A DNA stretch of 64,000 nt, taken from assembly GCF_016801025.1 (NCBI RefSeq), contig NZ_CP068983.1:3526501-3590500 (forward strand). Direction: 5' to 3'. This document shows positions 28,782 to 36,918 of this stretch, in pieces; the first letter of the stretch is position 1, and every line of letters starts with the position of its first letter. The notes beneath the pieces are model-generated. The model was not told where the DNA came from. It saw nothing but the letters and a program-made list of their open reading frames with translations, and did no database searches. The translations under genes were made by a program, and so were the position numbers. The DNA comes from Paradevosia shaoguanensis. Lineage in GTDB: Bacteria; Pseudomonadota; Alphaproteobacteria; Rhizobiales; Devosiaceae.

Positions 28782-29216
28782 TCAGTACCGGCGTGTTACC
28801 AGCCAATCGGCGACGTCCGGTGCGATCTCGCGCAGCGGTACGAGGACGAAGTCGCGTTCGTGGGCGAAGGGGTGGGGGACCTTCAGGTTGGGCTCGTCGA
28901 TCACCTGGCGCTCGTAGGCGATGATGTCGATGTCGATGAGGCGCGGGCCCCAGCGTTCGAGGCGCTGGCGGCCCATGGCGGCTTCGACGCCCAGGCAGAT
29001 GGCGAGAAGCTCCTGAGGCGTTGATTCCGTTTCGACTTCCAAGGCCATGTTATGAAAGTCGTTTTGGTCGGTCTTGCCCCAGGGCTTGGTCAGCAGCACC
29101 GACGAGCGCTTGGTGACCGCAAGCGTGGGCATGGCGTCGAGGCGCGCCACCGCTTCCTCGAGCTGCGCCAGCGGATCGCCGATATTGGCGCCGAGTACGA
29201 GCCAGGCTTTGGCCAT
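28782..29216 (-). CDS. folK: 2-amino-4-hydroxy-6-hydroxymethyldihydropteridine diphosphokinase
   Basis: FolK (HPPK) transfers pyrophosphate from ATP to 6-hydroxymethyl-dihydropterin in folate synthesis. The 144-residue protein begins KAWLVLGANIGDPLAQLEEAV, the N-terminal signature. It has VLLTKPWGKTDQNDFHNMALEVET and the catalytic RWGPRLIDIDIIAY, then VPHPFAHERDFVLVPL. It is the last gene of a minus-strand folP-folB-folK run, three bases after folB. Confidence 0.95.
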   Translation of the reverse strand: MAKAWLVLGANIGDPLAQLEEAVARLDAMPTLAVTKRSSVLLTKPWGKTDQNDFHNMALEVETESTPQELLAICLGVEAAMGRQRLERWGPRLIDIDIIAYERQVIDEPNLKVPHPFAHERDFVLVPLREIAPDVADWLVTRRY

Positions 29217-29219
29217 GGT

Positions 29220-29591
29220 TCAGGGCCGTTCGCGATAGAGTTCGATGGCTGCCTCGCCTGCCACCATGGGGATGGGGGCCTCGGGCTTGCGCACGCGGAT
29301 GCGGATCCATTCGATGGCGGCGAAGCCTTCGAACACGCGGTCGACGATGTGCTGGGCCAGGGCTTCGATGAGGTTGAAGCGGTGCGAAGCAAAGGCCGCC
29401 TCGATCACCTCGAACATGTCGGCATAGGAGACCGATTGATCGAGATTGTCGCTGCGGGCGGCGGCCGAGAGATCAAGCCCGGCAGTCACGTCGATCCAGA
29501 AACGCTGGCCGAGGCGATTCTCTTCACCCAACACGCCATGATAGCCGTAAAAGCCCAGGTTATTCAGGATGATAAGGTCGCTAGCTGGCAT
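29220..29591 (-). CDS. folB: Dihydroneopterin aldolase
   Basis: FolB cleaves dihydroneopterin to glycolaldehyde and 6-hydroxymethyl-dihydropterin, the substrate of FolK. The 123-residue protein has LNNLGFYGYHGVLGEENRLGQRFWIDV, the family start, then VSYADMFEVIEAAF and LIEALAQHIVDRVFEGF. It lies six bases after folP and three before folK. Confidence 0.95.
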   Translation of the reverse strand: MPASDLIILNNLGFYGYHGVLGEENRLGQRFWIDVTAGLDLSAAARSDNLDQSVSYADMFEVIEAAFASHRFNLIEALAQHIVDRVFEGFAAIEWIRIRVRKPEAPIPMVAGEAAIELYRERP

Positions 29592-29597
29592 AGTGAA

Positions 29598-30461
29598 TCA
29601 AGCCTCCGTGTGAGCGGGACCATAGAGGCTTGCGGCCGCAACGCGAAGGGCGTCGCGGTTGGCTTTGACGTCATGGACACGGAAAATGTGAGCGCCGCCG
29701 GCATAGGCGAGGGTGGTGGTGGCCAGCGTGCCGGCCAGCCGCTCCTTGGGCTCGTTCCCCAGGAGCTTGCCGATCATGGATTTGCGCGAGGTGCCGATGA
29801 GAATGGGCAGGCCCAGGTCGTGGAGGCGCCCGAAGACCTGCATGAGCTTGTAGTTTTCCTGCAGGTTCTTGCCGAAGCCGAAGCCGGGATCGAGGATCAG
29901 TCGGTCCTTGCCGATGCCTGCCTTGCCGGCGATCTCGATGGTGCGGTCGAAATAGCGCAGCATCTCGTCGATCAGCGGGCGGGCAGGGTCGCGGTCCTTG
30001 TCCCAGTGCATGGCGATGATCGGCACGTTGTGGAGTGCGGCGACGTCGGCGATCTCTGGCTCGCGCTGGAGGCCGTAGACATCGTTGATGATCGCGGCGC
30101 CCGACTGCACGGCCTGGTCGGCGACGAGGGCCTTGTAGGTATCGATCGAGATGAGGGGGGCAAGCGAGCTGGCGCTGAGGGCTTCCATCACCGGGATGAC
30201 GCGATCGAGTTCGTCCTGGACGGAGACTTCGTCGTGCCCGGGCCGGGTGCTTTCGCCCCCGACATCGATGATATCGGCGCCTTCGGCGGCCATTTCATGG
30301 GCGTGGGCGACGGCGGCCTCAAGCCCGGAGAAATCGCCGCCATCCGAAAAGCTGTCGGGCGTGACGTTGAGTATGCCCATCACCACCGCGTGCCGGCCGA
30401 GGCGCAGAACCTCGCCGGTTGCCAGCGGCACCGAATATTCCTGATGCAACACACCCTGCAT
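29598..30461 (-). CDS. folP: Dihydropteroate synthase
   Basis: FolP condenses 6-hydroxymethyl-dihydropterin pyrophosphate with p-aminobenzoate, the sulfonamide target step. The start at 30461 gives MQGVLHQEYSVPLATGE and 287 residues. A longer open frame reaching into rimO is rejected. Signatures are VMGILNVTPDSFSDGGDF, DIIDVGGESTRPGH and LDPGFGFGKNLQENYKLM. It follows rimO by 35 bases and heads the folate gene run. Confidence 0.95.
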   Translation of the reverse strand: MQGVLHQEYSVPLATGEVLRLGRHAVVMGILNVTPDSFSDGGDFSGLEAAVAHAHEMAAEGADIIDVGGESTRPGHDEVSVQDELDRVIPVMEALSASSLAPLISIDTYKALVADQAVQSGAAIINDVYGLQREPEIADVAALHNVPIIAMHWDKDRDPARPLIDEMLRYFDRTIEIAGKAGIGKDRLILDPGFGFGKNLQENYKLMQVFGRLHDLGLPILIGTSRKSMIGKLLGNEPKERLAGTLATTTLAYAGGAHIFRVHDVKANRDALRVAAASLYGPAHTEA

Positions 30462-30496
30462 GACGTCCCTCCCGAATTGCCGCTGCCGGCAGGCGG

Positions 30497-31873
30497 TCAG
30501 TTCGCCTTGGCCGGCTCCGCAAACAGATCGTATTCGTCCGAGTCGGTCACGGTCACTTCGACCATGTCGCCCGGCTTGATGCCGGTGGCGTTGTCGATGA
30601 TGACCGTGCCGTCGATATCGGGCGCATCCCACTTGGAGCGGGCGATGGCGCGGTTGTGCTCCGGCTGCACGTCATCGACCAGCACCTCGATGGTGCGGCC
30701 GACCTTCTTGGCCAGCTGCGCAGTCGAAACGTCCTGCGCCACTTCCATGAGGCGCTCGAAGCGCTCGCGCTTGACCTCGTCGGGCACGATGCCTTCGAGG
30801 TCATTGGCCGGAGCGCCGGTCACCGGCTCGTATTCGAAGCAGCCGGCGCGATCGATCTCGGCTTCCTCGACCCAGTCGAGCAGATACTCGAAATCCTCGT
30901 CCGTTTCGCCGGGGAAGCCGACGATGAAGTTGGAGCGGATGGTGAGGTCCGGGCAGATTTCGCGCCAACGCTTGATCCGGTCCAGGGTCTTCTCCTGGTT
31001 GGCCGGGCGGCGCATGGCCTTGAGCACGGTCGGGGACGCGTGCTGAAACGGAATGTCGAGATAGGGCAGCACCTTGCCCTCGGCCATCAGCGGGATGACA
31101 GCATCGACATGGGGGTAGGGGTAGACGTAGTGGAGACGAATCCACGCGCCCAGCTCGCCCAGTTCGCGCGACAGATCGAGGAACTTGGCCGAGACCTGGC
31201 GGCCGTGGAAGGGGCTGGTCGCATACTTGATGTCCAGGCCATAGGCGCTGGTATCCTGCGAGATGACGAGGATTTCCTTGACGCCGGACTTCACCAGCCG
31301 CTCGGCTTCGTAAAGCACGCTGGCGGCCGGGCGCGAGACGAGATCGCCGCGGATCTGCGGGATGATGCAGAACGAGCAGCGATTGTTGCAGCCCTCGGAA
31401 ATCTTGAGATAGGCGTAGTGGCGCGGGGTGAGGCGCAGGCCCTGCTCGGGGAGCAGGTCCACGAACTTGTTGGGGACCGGAGGCAGGTGCTCGTGCACCG
31501 CCTCGACCACTTCTTCGTACTGGTGCGGGCCGGTGACGGCCAGGACGCCCGGATGAACCTTCTGGATGAGTTCCTTCTCGACGCCGAGGCAGCCGGTGAC
31601 GATCACCTTGCCGTTTTCGCCGATCGCTTCACCGATCGCCTCGAGGCTTTCGGCCTTGGCGCTGTCGAGGAAGCCGCAGGTATTGACGATGACGATGTCC
31701 GATCCGGCATAGTCGCGCGAGAAGGTGTAGCCCTGCGCGCGCAGCGTGGTGAGGATGCGCTCGGAATCCACGAGGGCCTTGGGGCAGCCGAGGCTGACCA
31801 TGCCGATCTTGGGGGCCTGGCCCGGCTTGGCGGAAACGTCTTGCGGCTTGCTAGCCAGATTGCTGTCGCTCAA
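30497..31873 (-). CDS. rimO: Ribosomal protein S12 methylthiotransferase RimO (probable TTG start)
   Basis: RimO is a radical-SAM enzyme that methylthiolates an aspartate of ribosomal protein S12. From the TTG at 31873 the product is 458 residues. The N-terminal cluster domain has [25 protein letters not shown] and TGCLG. The radical-SAM motif CNNRCSFC supplies Cys162, 166 and 169, and a TRAM-like end follows. I chose TTG because AGGA lies eight bases upstream. ATGs at 31936 and 31948 are open in frame but add a non-conserved leader. It is probably cotranscribed with folP. Confidence 0.93.
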   Translation of the reverse strand: MSDSNLASKPQDVSAKPGQAPKIGMVSLGCPKALVDSERILTTLRAQGYTFSRDYAGSDIVIVNTCGFLDSAKAESLEAIGEAIGENGKVIVTGCLGVEKELIQKVHPGVLAVTGPHQYEEVVEAVHEHLPPVPNKFVDLLPEQGLRLTPRHYAYLKISEGCNNRCSFCIIPQIRGDLVSRPAASVLYEAERLVKSGVKEILVISQDTSAYGLDIKYATSPFHGRQVSAKFLDLSRELGELGAWIRLHYVYPYPHVDAVIPLMAEGKVLPYLDIPFQHASPTVLKAMRRPANQEKTLDRIKRWREICPDLTIRSNFIVGFPGETDEDFEYLLDWVEEAEIDRAGCFEYEPVTGAPANDLEGIVPDEVKRERFERLMEVAQDVSTAQLAKKVGRTIEVLVDDVQPEHNRAIARSKWDAPDIDGTVIIDNATGIKPGDMVEVTVTDSDEYDLFAEPAKAN

Positions 31874-32131
31874 TGGAATGGTCCTGGGAATGTCCCTGGC
31901 GTGGTCATCAACCACGCAAAAAGCGGGTGCCGACATTGCCGTGCCCACCCGCGAAATCTGGCGTCTTCATACCGGAAAACACGGAAAATGCAATGATCGT
32001 GAAATGCCGATGCGTCGCAGCAGGTATGCGTGGGGCTGGGGGCGGAGGCGGAGTGGGTTGCGGAAATGTGCGCTCCGGGTGAGATCGCCCCACTATCCCG
32101 CTAATTTCCGCCGCTTGTGCCCCACCACTGC
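31874..32131. other. Upstream region of rimO, no gene seen
   Basis: No credible coding sequence is visible between rimO and repeat copy 3. The piece nearest rimO must hold its promoter, but I cannot point to one with confidence. Confidence 0.5.
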
Positions 32132-32217
32132 ACTTCCCCGGCCGAAGAGCCGGGGCCCACGGATACCTCCACTCGAGTGGAGCGGTGCAATGGGCCCCGG
32201 ATCAAGTCCGGGGAAGT
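32132..32217 (+). repeat. 86-base dispersed palindromic element, copy 3 (most regular)
   Basis: Three nested inverted repeats are visible: outer 10-base arms ACTTCCCCGG/CCGGGGAAGT, middle 10-base arms CCGGGGCCCA/TGGGCCCCGG, and a perfect 16-base centre CTCCACTCGAGTGGAG. CCCCACCAC lies just before it and a GTGGGTGTGG variant just after, extending the symmetry. Confidence 0.92.
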
Positions 32218-32290
32218 TCCGTGGGTGTGGCGGGTTGTGGAGGCGGTGAGGTCGAGCTGGTGCAAACGCAGCTGAGGCCCCACCTCATGC

Positions 32291-32821
32291 CTACAGCATG
32301 TCCTTGGGCGTCGGCGGGGTCCGCTTTGCGGTGCGGTGGGGGGATGAGCCGGAGGGCTCCGCGTCGATCACGGTCGGGCCTTCGGGCTTTTCGGTGAAGG
32401 TGGGCGGCACGGGTTCGGTCGCCGGCGTGATGTATTCGTCGGCCTCGGTATAGTCGTGCTCCTCGTTTTCGGCGAGGTCGTGGATGGCGTCGCGCACTTC
32501 ATCGAGGAGGGAGGTCGAAAGGCGGGTGCGTTCGAAATTGTCGGCAGAGGTCTCGTGGGTCTTGAAATAGACCACCAGCGCTTCGCAGACGATGCGCAGC
32601 ACGATCACCGAGAGGAGGCCGAACACGGCGATTTCGAGGAGGCCCCAGAGGCCATTGCCGAAGCTGGCGCCGAACGTGCCGAAGAGGTGGCTGACCGCCC
32701 AGAGCAGGATTGCCGCCAGGCCCACCGCGTAGAGCATCGGAATGAGCCGCGGCGAGAGGATGGAATCGAGCCGGAACAAGACCTTGCCGGTCAGGAGCTT
32801 CTTGAGATCGTCGAGTGTCAT
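32291..32821 (-). CDS. DUF4282-type inner-membrane protein
   Basis: This 176-residue protein has two hydrophobic helices (about 28-48 and 60-82) with FRLDSILSPRLIPMLYAVGLAAILLWAV and GLLEIAVFGLLSVIVLRIVCEALVVYFKTHE. The pattern matches the DUF4282 membrane family. The C-terminal ~80 residues are acidic then Pro/Thr-rich and look disordered. The start is 50 bases after lipB on the same strand. Function is unknown. Confidence 0.8.
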   Translation of the reverse strand: MTLDDLKKLLTGKVLFRLDSILSPRLIPMLYAVGLAAILLWAVSHLFGTFGASFGNGLWGLLEIAVFGLLSVIVLRIVCEALVVYFKTHETSADNFERTRLSTSLLDEVRDAIHDLAENEEHDYTEADEYITPATEPVPPTFTEKPEGPTVIDAEPSGSSPHRTAKRTPPTPKDML

Positions 32822-32871
32822 GCTCGTGTCCTTGCTCGAGGGACGATTCGGTTCGCCGTAAAGTGGGGCGG

Positions 32872-33624
32872 TCAGGCCGCAGACACAAGAGGTTGTGAAG
32901 CGACTTGTCTCGTCGGCCCGAACCGGCCCTCGAAGGCGGTCCGTAATGCCGAATCCACTTCGGGCAGCGATACGATGTGGCCCAGATCCTCGAAACTGGT
33001 GACGCCCTGGTCGGAAATCCCGCAGGGCACGATGCCGTCATAATGCGAAAGGTCCGGCGAGACGTTGAGCGAGATGCCGTGGAAGGTGACCCACTTGCTC
33101 ACCCGCACGCCAATGGCGGCGATCTTGTCCTCGCTCGATGCACCTCTTTCCGGCCGCCGCACCCAGACGCCGATGCGGCCTTCGCGGCGCTCGCCGGTGA
33201 TGTTGAAAGCGGCGAGGGTATCGATCACCCAGCCTTCGAGCCCACTCACGAGGCAGCGGATGTCGCGGCCGCGCTCGCGCAGGTCGAGCATCACATAGGC
33301 CACGCGCTGGCCGGGCCCGTGATAGGTATATTGCCCACCGCGCCCGGCGTCGTAGACCGGGAAACGGTCGGGCAGCAGCAGGTCCTCGGCATGGGCCGAG
33401 GTTCCCGCGGTATAGAGCGGGGGGTGTTCGAGCAGCCAGATGGCCTCGTTGGCCTCGCCGGCCGCGATCGCCGCGGCGCGGCTGCGCATGGCCTCGAGCG
33501 CTTCGGGGTAGGGCACCTCGGCGGGCGCGATGATCCAATCGACCGGCTTGCCGTCGGCGCGAACCAGCTTGCTGCTGGTCTGGCAGGCGACATCCTTAAC
33601 CGGCGTTAACTCTTCCATAACCAT
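32872..33624 (-). CDS. lipB: Lipoyl(octanoyl) transferase
   Basis: LipB moves octanoate from acyl carrier protein to the lipoyl domains of dehydrogenase complexes. The 250-residue protein carries [12 protein letters not shown] (95-106), the conserved lysine (Lys167, [23 protein letters not shown]) and the catalytic cysteine Cys201 in IVPCGI. The N-terminus could start two codons later (MEELTPV). It diverges from the FliN-like gene and is followed by the DUF4282 gene. Confidence 0.95.
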   Translation of the reverse strand: MVMEELTPVKDVACQTSSKLVRADGKPVDWIIAPAEVPYPEALEAMRSRAAAIAAGEANEAIWLLEHPPLYTAGTSAHAEDLLLPDRFPVYDAGRGGQYTYHGPGQRVAYVMLDLRERGRDIRCLVSGLEGWVIDTLAAFNITGERREGRIGVWVRRPERGASSEDKIAAIGVRVSKWVTFHGISLNVSPDLSHYDGIVPCGISDQGVTSFEDLGHIVSLPEVDSALRTAFEGRFGPTRQVASQPLVSAA

Positions 33625-33699
33625 AGTGAACGAATGCTTTCACCGAGAGATTCCGCCCAGGCAAATGCGCTGGGCCGCTGGGGGCTACCAAGCTTATCT

Positions 33700-33933
33700 A
33701 TGAACACTCTAGACAATATTGAAGTCGATATCACCGTCGAGCTTGGCGCAACGACCATGCCGATCCACCACATGTTGCGCATGGGTCGCGGCGCGGTGAT
33801 CGAACTGGACGCCTCCGAGCACGATCCGCTCAAGATCTACGCCAACAATACGCTCATCGCTCGTGGGGAAGTGCGCGTCGAGGATGGGCACCTGCGCGTG
33901 GAAGTGACTGAGAAGGTGCTGCGTCGCGGGTGA
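33700..33933 (+). CDS. Stand-alone FliN/SpoA-domain protein
   Basis: This 77-residue protein is essentially one SpoA domain like the C-terminus of the flagellar switch protein FliN: NIEVDITVELGATTMPIHHMLRMGRGAVIELDASEHDPLKIYANNTLIARGEVRVEDGHL. The start at MNTLDNIEVD is preferred. An upstream ATG adds 22 residues of non-family sequence. It lies alone between lipB and a tRNA gene, with no flagellar genes nearby, so a motor role is uncertain. Confidence 0.82.
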   Translation: MNTLDNIEVDITVELGATTMPIHHMLRMGRGAVIELDASEHDPLKIYANNTLIARGEVRVEDGHLRVEVTEKVLRRG

Positions 33934-33980
33934 TATTTCGGGTGGTTTCCCACAAGCTGTCGCAGATCGCGATTTAAGCC

Positions 33981-34009
33981 CTTGTAGGTCCGAAAATCAT
34001 TTGCTACAT
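33981..34009 (+). promoter_or_regulatory. Probable promoter of tRNA-Leu(GAG)
   Basis: CTTGTA (33981-33986) and CTACAT (34004-34009) are spaced by 17 bases, matching the alphaproteobacterial sigma-70 pattern. The tRNA starts about 42 bases after the -10 box. Confidence 0.55.
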
Positions 34010-34050
34010 CCCCGCTCGCTGCGCCGCAGGGTGCAGCCCTACCATGATGT

Positions 34051-34135
34051 GCGGTCGTGGCGGAATTGGTAGACGCGCAGCGTTGAGGTCGCTGTGCCGC
34101 AAGGCGTGGAAGTTCGAGTCTTCTCGACCGCACCA
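34051..34135 (+). tRNA. tRNA-Leu, anticodon GAG
   Basis: The 85-base gene folds as a class II tRNA. The acceptor stem GCGGTCG pairs with CGACCGC, followed by A and an encoded CCA. The anticodon stem CAGCG/CGCTG holds the loop TTGAGGT with anticodon GAG (reads CUC and CUU). A variable arm of leucine-tRNA length and TTCGAGTC in the T arm are visible. A terminator follows. Confidence 0.97.
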
Positions 34136-34147
34136 TAGTTTTGAAAT

Positions 34148-34173
34148 AGGTCCGGGTAACACCGGACCTTTTT
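34148..34173 (+). terminator. Terminator of the tRNA-Leu gene
   Basis: AGGTCCGG (34148-34155) pairs with CCGGACCT (34162-34169), then a T-run follows. It lies 12 bases after the CCA end. Confidence 0.88.
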
Positions 34174-34334
34174 CGTTTCTGGCCCATGCATTTGGTGATT
34201 TCGTCTCGGGGCCCGCCTTTCAGGATCCGGGCAGGCTATGCCGTGGGAAACGCAGGGGGCTTGACCGGGGCGCCGCCGGGGTTTCTTGAATCGGCTCAAG
34301 GTCATGCCGAGCTTTCTTGATTTGGAGATTCGCC

Positions 34335-34814
34335 TTGAGTGCCTTCTATGATTTCTCCGCCCCCCGCCTCGATGGTTCCCCGCAAGCGCTTGCCGACTAC
34401 CGCGACAAGGTGGTGCTGGTGGTCAATGTCGCCAGCCATTGCGGGTTCACGCCGCAATATGCCGGGCTGGAATCGCTCTGGCGGGACTATCGCGACCGCG
34501 GGCTCGTGATTCTGGGCTTTCCCTGCAACCAGTTCGGCGAGCAGGAACCGGGCAATGCCGAGGAAATCGCGCAGTTCTGCTCGCTCACCTATGACGTGAC
34601 GTTCCCGCTCTTTGCCAAGGTGGACGTCAACGGCAGCGCCGAGAGCCCGATCTGGGCGTGGCTCAAGGCGGAGGCGCCGGGGATTTTCGGGACCGAGGCG
34701 ATCAAGTGGAATTTCACCAAGTTCCTGCTCGACCGGCAGGGGAATGTGGTGGAGCGCTACGCGCCGACTGTCGAGCCCAAGGATATCGCGGCCGATATCG
34801 AGCGGTTGCTCTAG
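34335..34814 (+). CDS. Glutathione peroxidase-family protein (TTG start)
   Basis: This peroxide-reducing enzyme of the GPx family is 159 residues long. The start is TTG at 34335 (MSAFYDFSAPRLDG) with GGAG seven bases upstream. The peroxidatic cysteine is Cys36 in NVASHCGFTPQY (not selenocysteine), with Gln70 in FPCNQFGEQEPG and Trp125 in KWNFTKFL completing the triad. Bacterial relatives often use thioredoxin. It is followed after three bases by a GNAT gene. Confidence 0.93.
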   Translation: MSAFYDFSAPRLDGSPQALADYRDKVVLVVNVASHCGFTPQYAGLESLWRDYRDRGLVILGFPCNQFGEQEPGNAEEIAQFCSLTYDVTFPLFAKVDVNGSAESPIWAWLKAEAPGIFGTEAIKWNFTKFLLDRQGNVVERYAPTVEPKDIAADIERLL

Positions 34815-34817
34815 GCC

Positions 34818-35297
34818 GTGGCGCCGCTCTTCCGCCAGGCGGGGCCGGATGATCTTGAATCGATCATCGCGCTCGACCGCTCGGTGCGGACGGCGCCGGA
34901 CCAGCCCGAGCATGCCGCCGACTGGCTCGAACCTTCGGCGGAGGTTGCGCTGCGGGCCTGGGTGGAGGCGGGAGAGTGTCATGTGGCGGAGGAGCGTGGA
35001 AGCATCGCGGCCTTCGCCGTGCTTCACAACCACTTCTTCCACGATCCGATCATCGATCTCCTGATCGTGGGCGCACCCTGGCGCCGGATGGGAATCGGCA
35101 GCGGCATGGTGCGCTACCTTGCGACTGTCTGCCGGCCGCCCAAGCTCTGGACTTCGACCAACCTTTCCAACCAGCCGATGCAGGCCCTGCTGGCACGCGA
35201 AGGCTTCAAGATGAGCGGCTTCATCGAAGGGCTGGACGAGGGCGATCCGGAACTCATCTACATGAAGCTCGTGCCGTCCGAGGCACCCAACCGGTAA
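34818..35297 (+). CDS. GNAT-family N-acetyltransferase (GTG start)
   Basis: This 159-residue acetyltransferase-like protein has the GNAT core. LRQAGPDDLESI-type beta-1 appears as LFRQAGPDDLESIIALDRSVR. The coenzyme A loop motif is APWRRMGIGSGMVRYL, followed by ALLAREGFKMSGFIEGLDEGDPELIYMKL. The start is GTG, three bases after the peroxidase stop, which suggests a two-gene operon. The substrate is unknown. Confidence 0.85.
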   Translation: MAPLFRQAGPDDLESIIALDRSVRTAPDQPEHAADWLEPSAEVALRAWVEAGECHVAEERGSIAAFAVLHNHFFHDPIIDLLIVGAPWRRMGIGSGMVRYLATVCRPPKLWTSTNLSNQPMQALLAREGFKMSGFIEGLDEGDPELIYMKLVPSEAPNR

Positions 35298-35581
35298 CGC
35301 TTCATAAACCCTGCGCGCAGGGCATGACTCCCTTGCTGAAATGGGGCTTCTCTTTAGGCACCCCAGGTCCTATCTCCGCCTCGTTCGGACGCGGCCGACA
35401 GGATATCGATCCGCCAGGAGCGGTTGTCGGAAAACTGCCACAAGCCGTTCTTGTTCCTGACACTTTACTGGATGAGAAGCGCGTCGCGCGGCGATCCGGA
35501 TCGTGTTCAGGGGAAGACCCCTAGAGGCGCGCCGCGAATGTCCCGGGTGGTTCCGGGTGAGTGGGAAGATGGAGAAGTAAG

Positions 35582-35731
35582 ATGGGCCTTCGTAAGGCAT
35601 TTCAGAAGTGGTCGAGCTATTCGCGTCTGCGTCGGGAGCTCGATGCGATGAGCCCGCGGCAACTGCGCGATATCGGTCTGCAGCACGACGATATCGACGG
35701 CTTTGCCCGCCGGCATGCCGACAAGCTCTAA
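35582..35731 (+). CDS. DUF1127 small protein
   Basis: This 49-residue product starts MGLRKAFQKWSSYSRLRREL and continues DAMSPRQLRDIGLQHDDIDGFARRHADKL. L-xxMS-xxLRDIG is the diagnostic DUF1127 (YjiS-like) pattern. In other alphaproteobacteria such proteins affect RNA turnover and phosphate or stress physiology, but the role here is not known. GGAG lies about eight bases upstream and a terminator lies 25 bases after the stop, so it is a monocistronic gene. Confidence 0.9.
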   Translation: MGLRKAFQKWSSYSRLRRELDAMSPRQLRDIGLQHDDIDGFARRHADKL

Positions 35732-35756
35732 GCTGAGCTTTCGGCAGAAGTGACGA

Positions 35757-35780
35757 GGCCCGCATCGCTGCGGGCCTTTT
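35757..35780 (+). terminator. Terminator of the DUF1127 gene
   Basis: AGGCCCGCA pairs with TGCGGGCCT around a 4-base loop, followed by TTT and, a little further on, a second T-run. Confidence 0.85.
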
Positions 35781-35786
35781 GCTTTT

Positions 35787-36368
35787 TCAGGTGAGCTTGC
35801 CTTCGGCCAGCGCCTGCATGATCCAGTCGCGATACTTGGTTTCCTTCCCCTTGATCTCGGGGATGACGCGCGACGCCTCTTCCATGAAGAACTTGTAATC
35901 CCGGCCCATTTCCTGGCCGCGCCGCGTATGCATGTCGAGCGCGATGTCGGGAATTTCGGGCAGGCGCTCGCCGGTGGCGACGACCTGCTTGGCCCAGTTG
36001 ACCATGTCGTCGGTCGTGCGGTCCTTTTCGCCCGTGGCCATCACGCGGATGGCGTGGGCGGCGAAGAGGAAGCGATCGCCGATCGGGCGCGGGTAGCGCT
36101 TGTGCATCTGGTAGAGCGTCTCGACCAGCACCGGCGCATTGAGATTGCCCGCGCCGATATCCTCAACCGACATCACGCAGAGCCGCGACCAGAGTATTTC
36201 CTCGAGCTCGGGGCTGGTGATGTACATCTCCCAGGCGAGCAGCAGCACGTTGTCGAGGAGGCCGCGGCGCATGGACTTCTGCAGCGCCGAGATCACCTCG
36301 TCGGCCGCAAAGCCGTTCTCGGTGGTGGTGCGCTGCCAGGGATCGGGGGGCTGAGATACTTTGATCAT
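35787..36368 (-). CDS. Stand-alone RarA C-terminal-like (clamp-loader collar) protein
   Basis: This 193-residue protein without a P-loop resembles the C-terminal part of RarA. SALQKSMRRGLLDNVLLLAWEMY (27-49) aligns with [23 protein letters not shown] of the rarA product at 20.8-22.1 kb. CVMSVEDIG (64-72) aligns with RMSVEDIG, with almost equal spacing (39 versus 38 residues). It then continues with its own DMVNWAKQVV and HTRRGQEMGRDYKFFMEEA. No AAA+ ATPase domain is encoded beside it. Such proteins may be annotated simply as AAA proteins. Its function is unknown. Confidence 0.78.
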   Translation of the reverse strand: MIKVSQPPDPWQRTTTENGFAADEVISALQKSMRRGLLDNVLLLAWEMYITSPELEEILWSRLCVMSVEDIGAGNLNAPVLVETLYQMHKRYPRPIGDRFLFAAHAIRVMATGEKDRTTDDMVNWAKQVVATGERLPEIPDIALDMHTRRGQEMGRDYKFFMEEASRVIPEIKGKETKYRDWIMQALAEGKLT

Positions 36369-36427
36369 GGGTAAACCGGTTTAGTGAAGAGGGCATAGTG
36401 CGGAGAGTGCAGGGGTAAGGCAAGGGC

Positions 36428-36799
36428 CTATCCCGTTTCCGCACCCCGACCAAACCCGTCTGCCACTCGCTTTGGCGCCTTGGCGCGCCACGCGTCCACC
36501 AGCCGATCCCTCAGTTCCTCGTCGGAAATCACGTCCAGCCGCGCCAGCACGGCGGGCCAGCCCTTGTAGTGGTCGGTCTCGAAATAGACGTGCGGGGCGA
36601 ATTCGAGCAGCATCTCCTTCTGTTCCATCGGCAGCAGCAGGACGAGGGTGGTGGCGTCCTTGAGGCGGGCGAAGGTCTTGTCCTTCACCTTGAGCGCCGG
36701 GGTGCCGTAGTTGAGGCCTTCGCTCACCTCGGGCAGGCCGGCCTCGCGGGCCAGGCGGGTCACTCGGGAAAGGTCGAGATTCTCGTTGCTTGCGGTCAT
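36428..36799 (-). CDS. MmcQ/YjbR-family protein
   Basis: This 123-residue protein has the YjbR-type fold signature. SEGLNYGTPALKVKDKTFARLKDATTLVLLLPMEQKEMLLEFAPHVYFETDHYKGWPAVLARLD is the core, with the double-helix end DEELRDRLVDAWRAKAPKRV. The family is thought to bind DNA or small ligands, but no activity is established. The start MTASNEN is preferred over an upstream ATG that adds a low-complexity leader. It diverges from mgtE. Confidence 0.88.
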   Translation of the reverse strand: MTASNENLDLSRVTRLAREAGLPEVSEGLNYGTPALKVKDKTFARLKDATTLVLLLPMEQKEMLLEFAPHVYFETDHYKGWPAVLARLDVISDEELRDRLVDAWRAKAPKRVADGFGRGAETG

Positions 36800-36918
36800 C
36801 CGTGGCACAGGCTCCTCACCTTGAAAAAGCTTCTCACGAATTGCCGGGTGAGTCTGGCGTATCGGCGGTCGATTGGCTACACCCGCTGGAAGTAGACCCT
36901 CTCGCTTCGGGGCTGTCG

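Noticed and set aside
29052-31046. 664-residue plus-strand open frame across folB-folP-rimO
   Set aside because: The minus-strand folate and rimO genes are certain; this is the complement frame.
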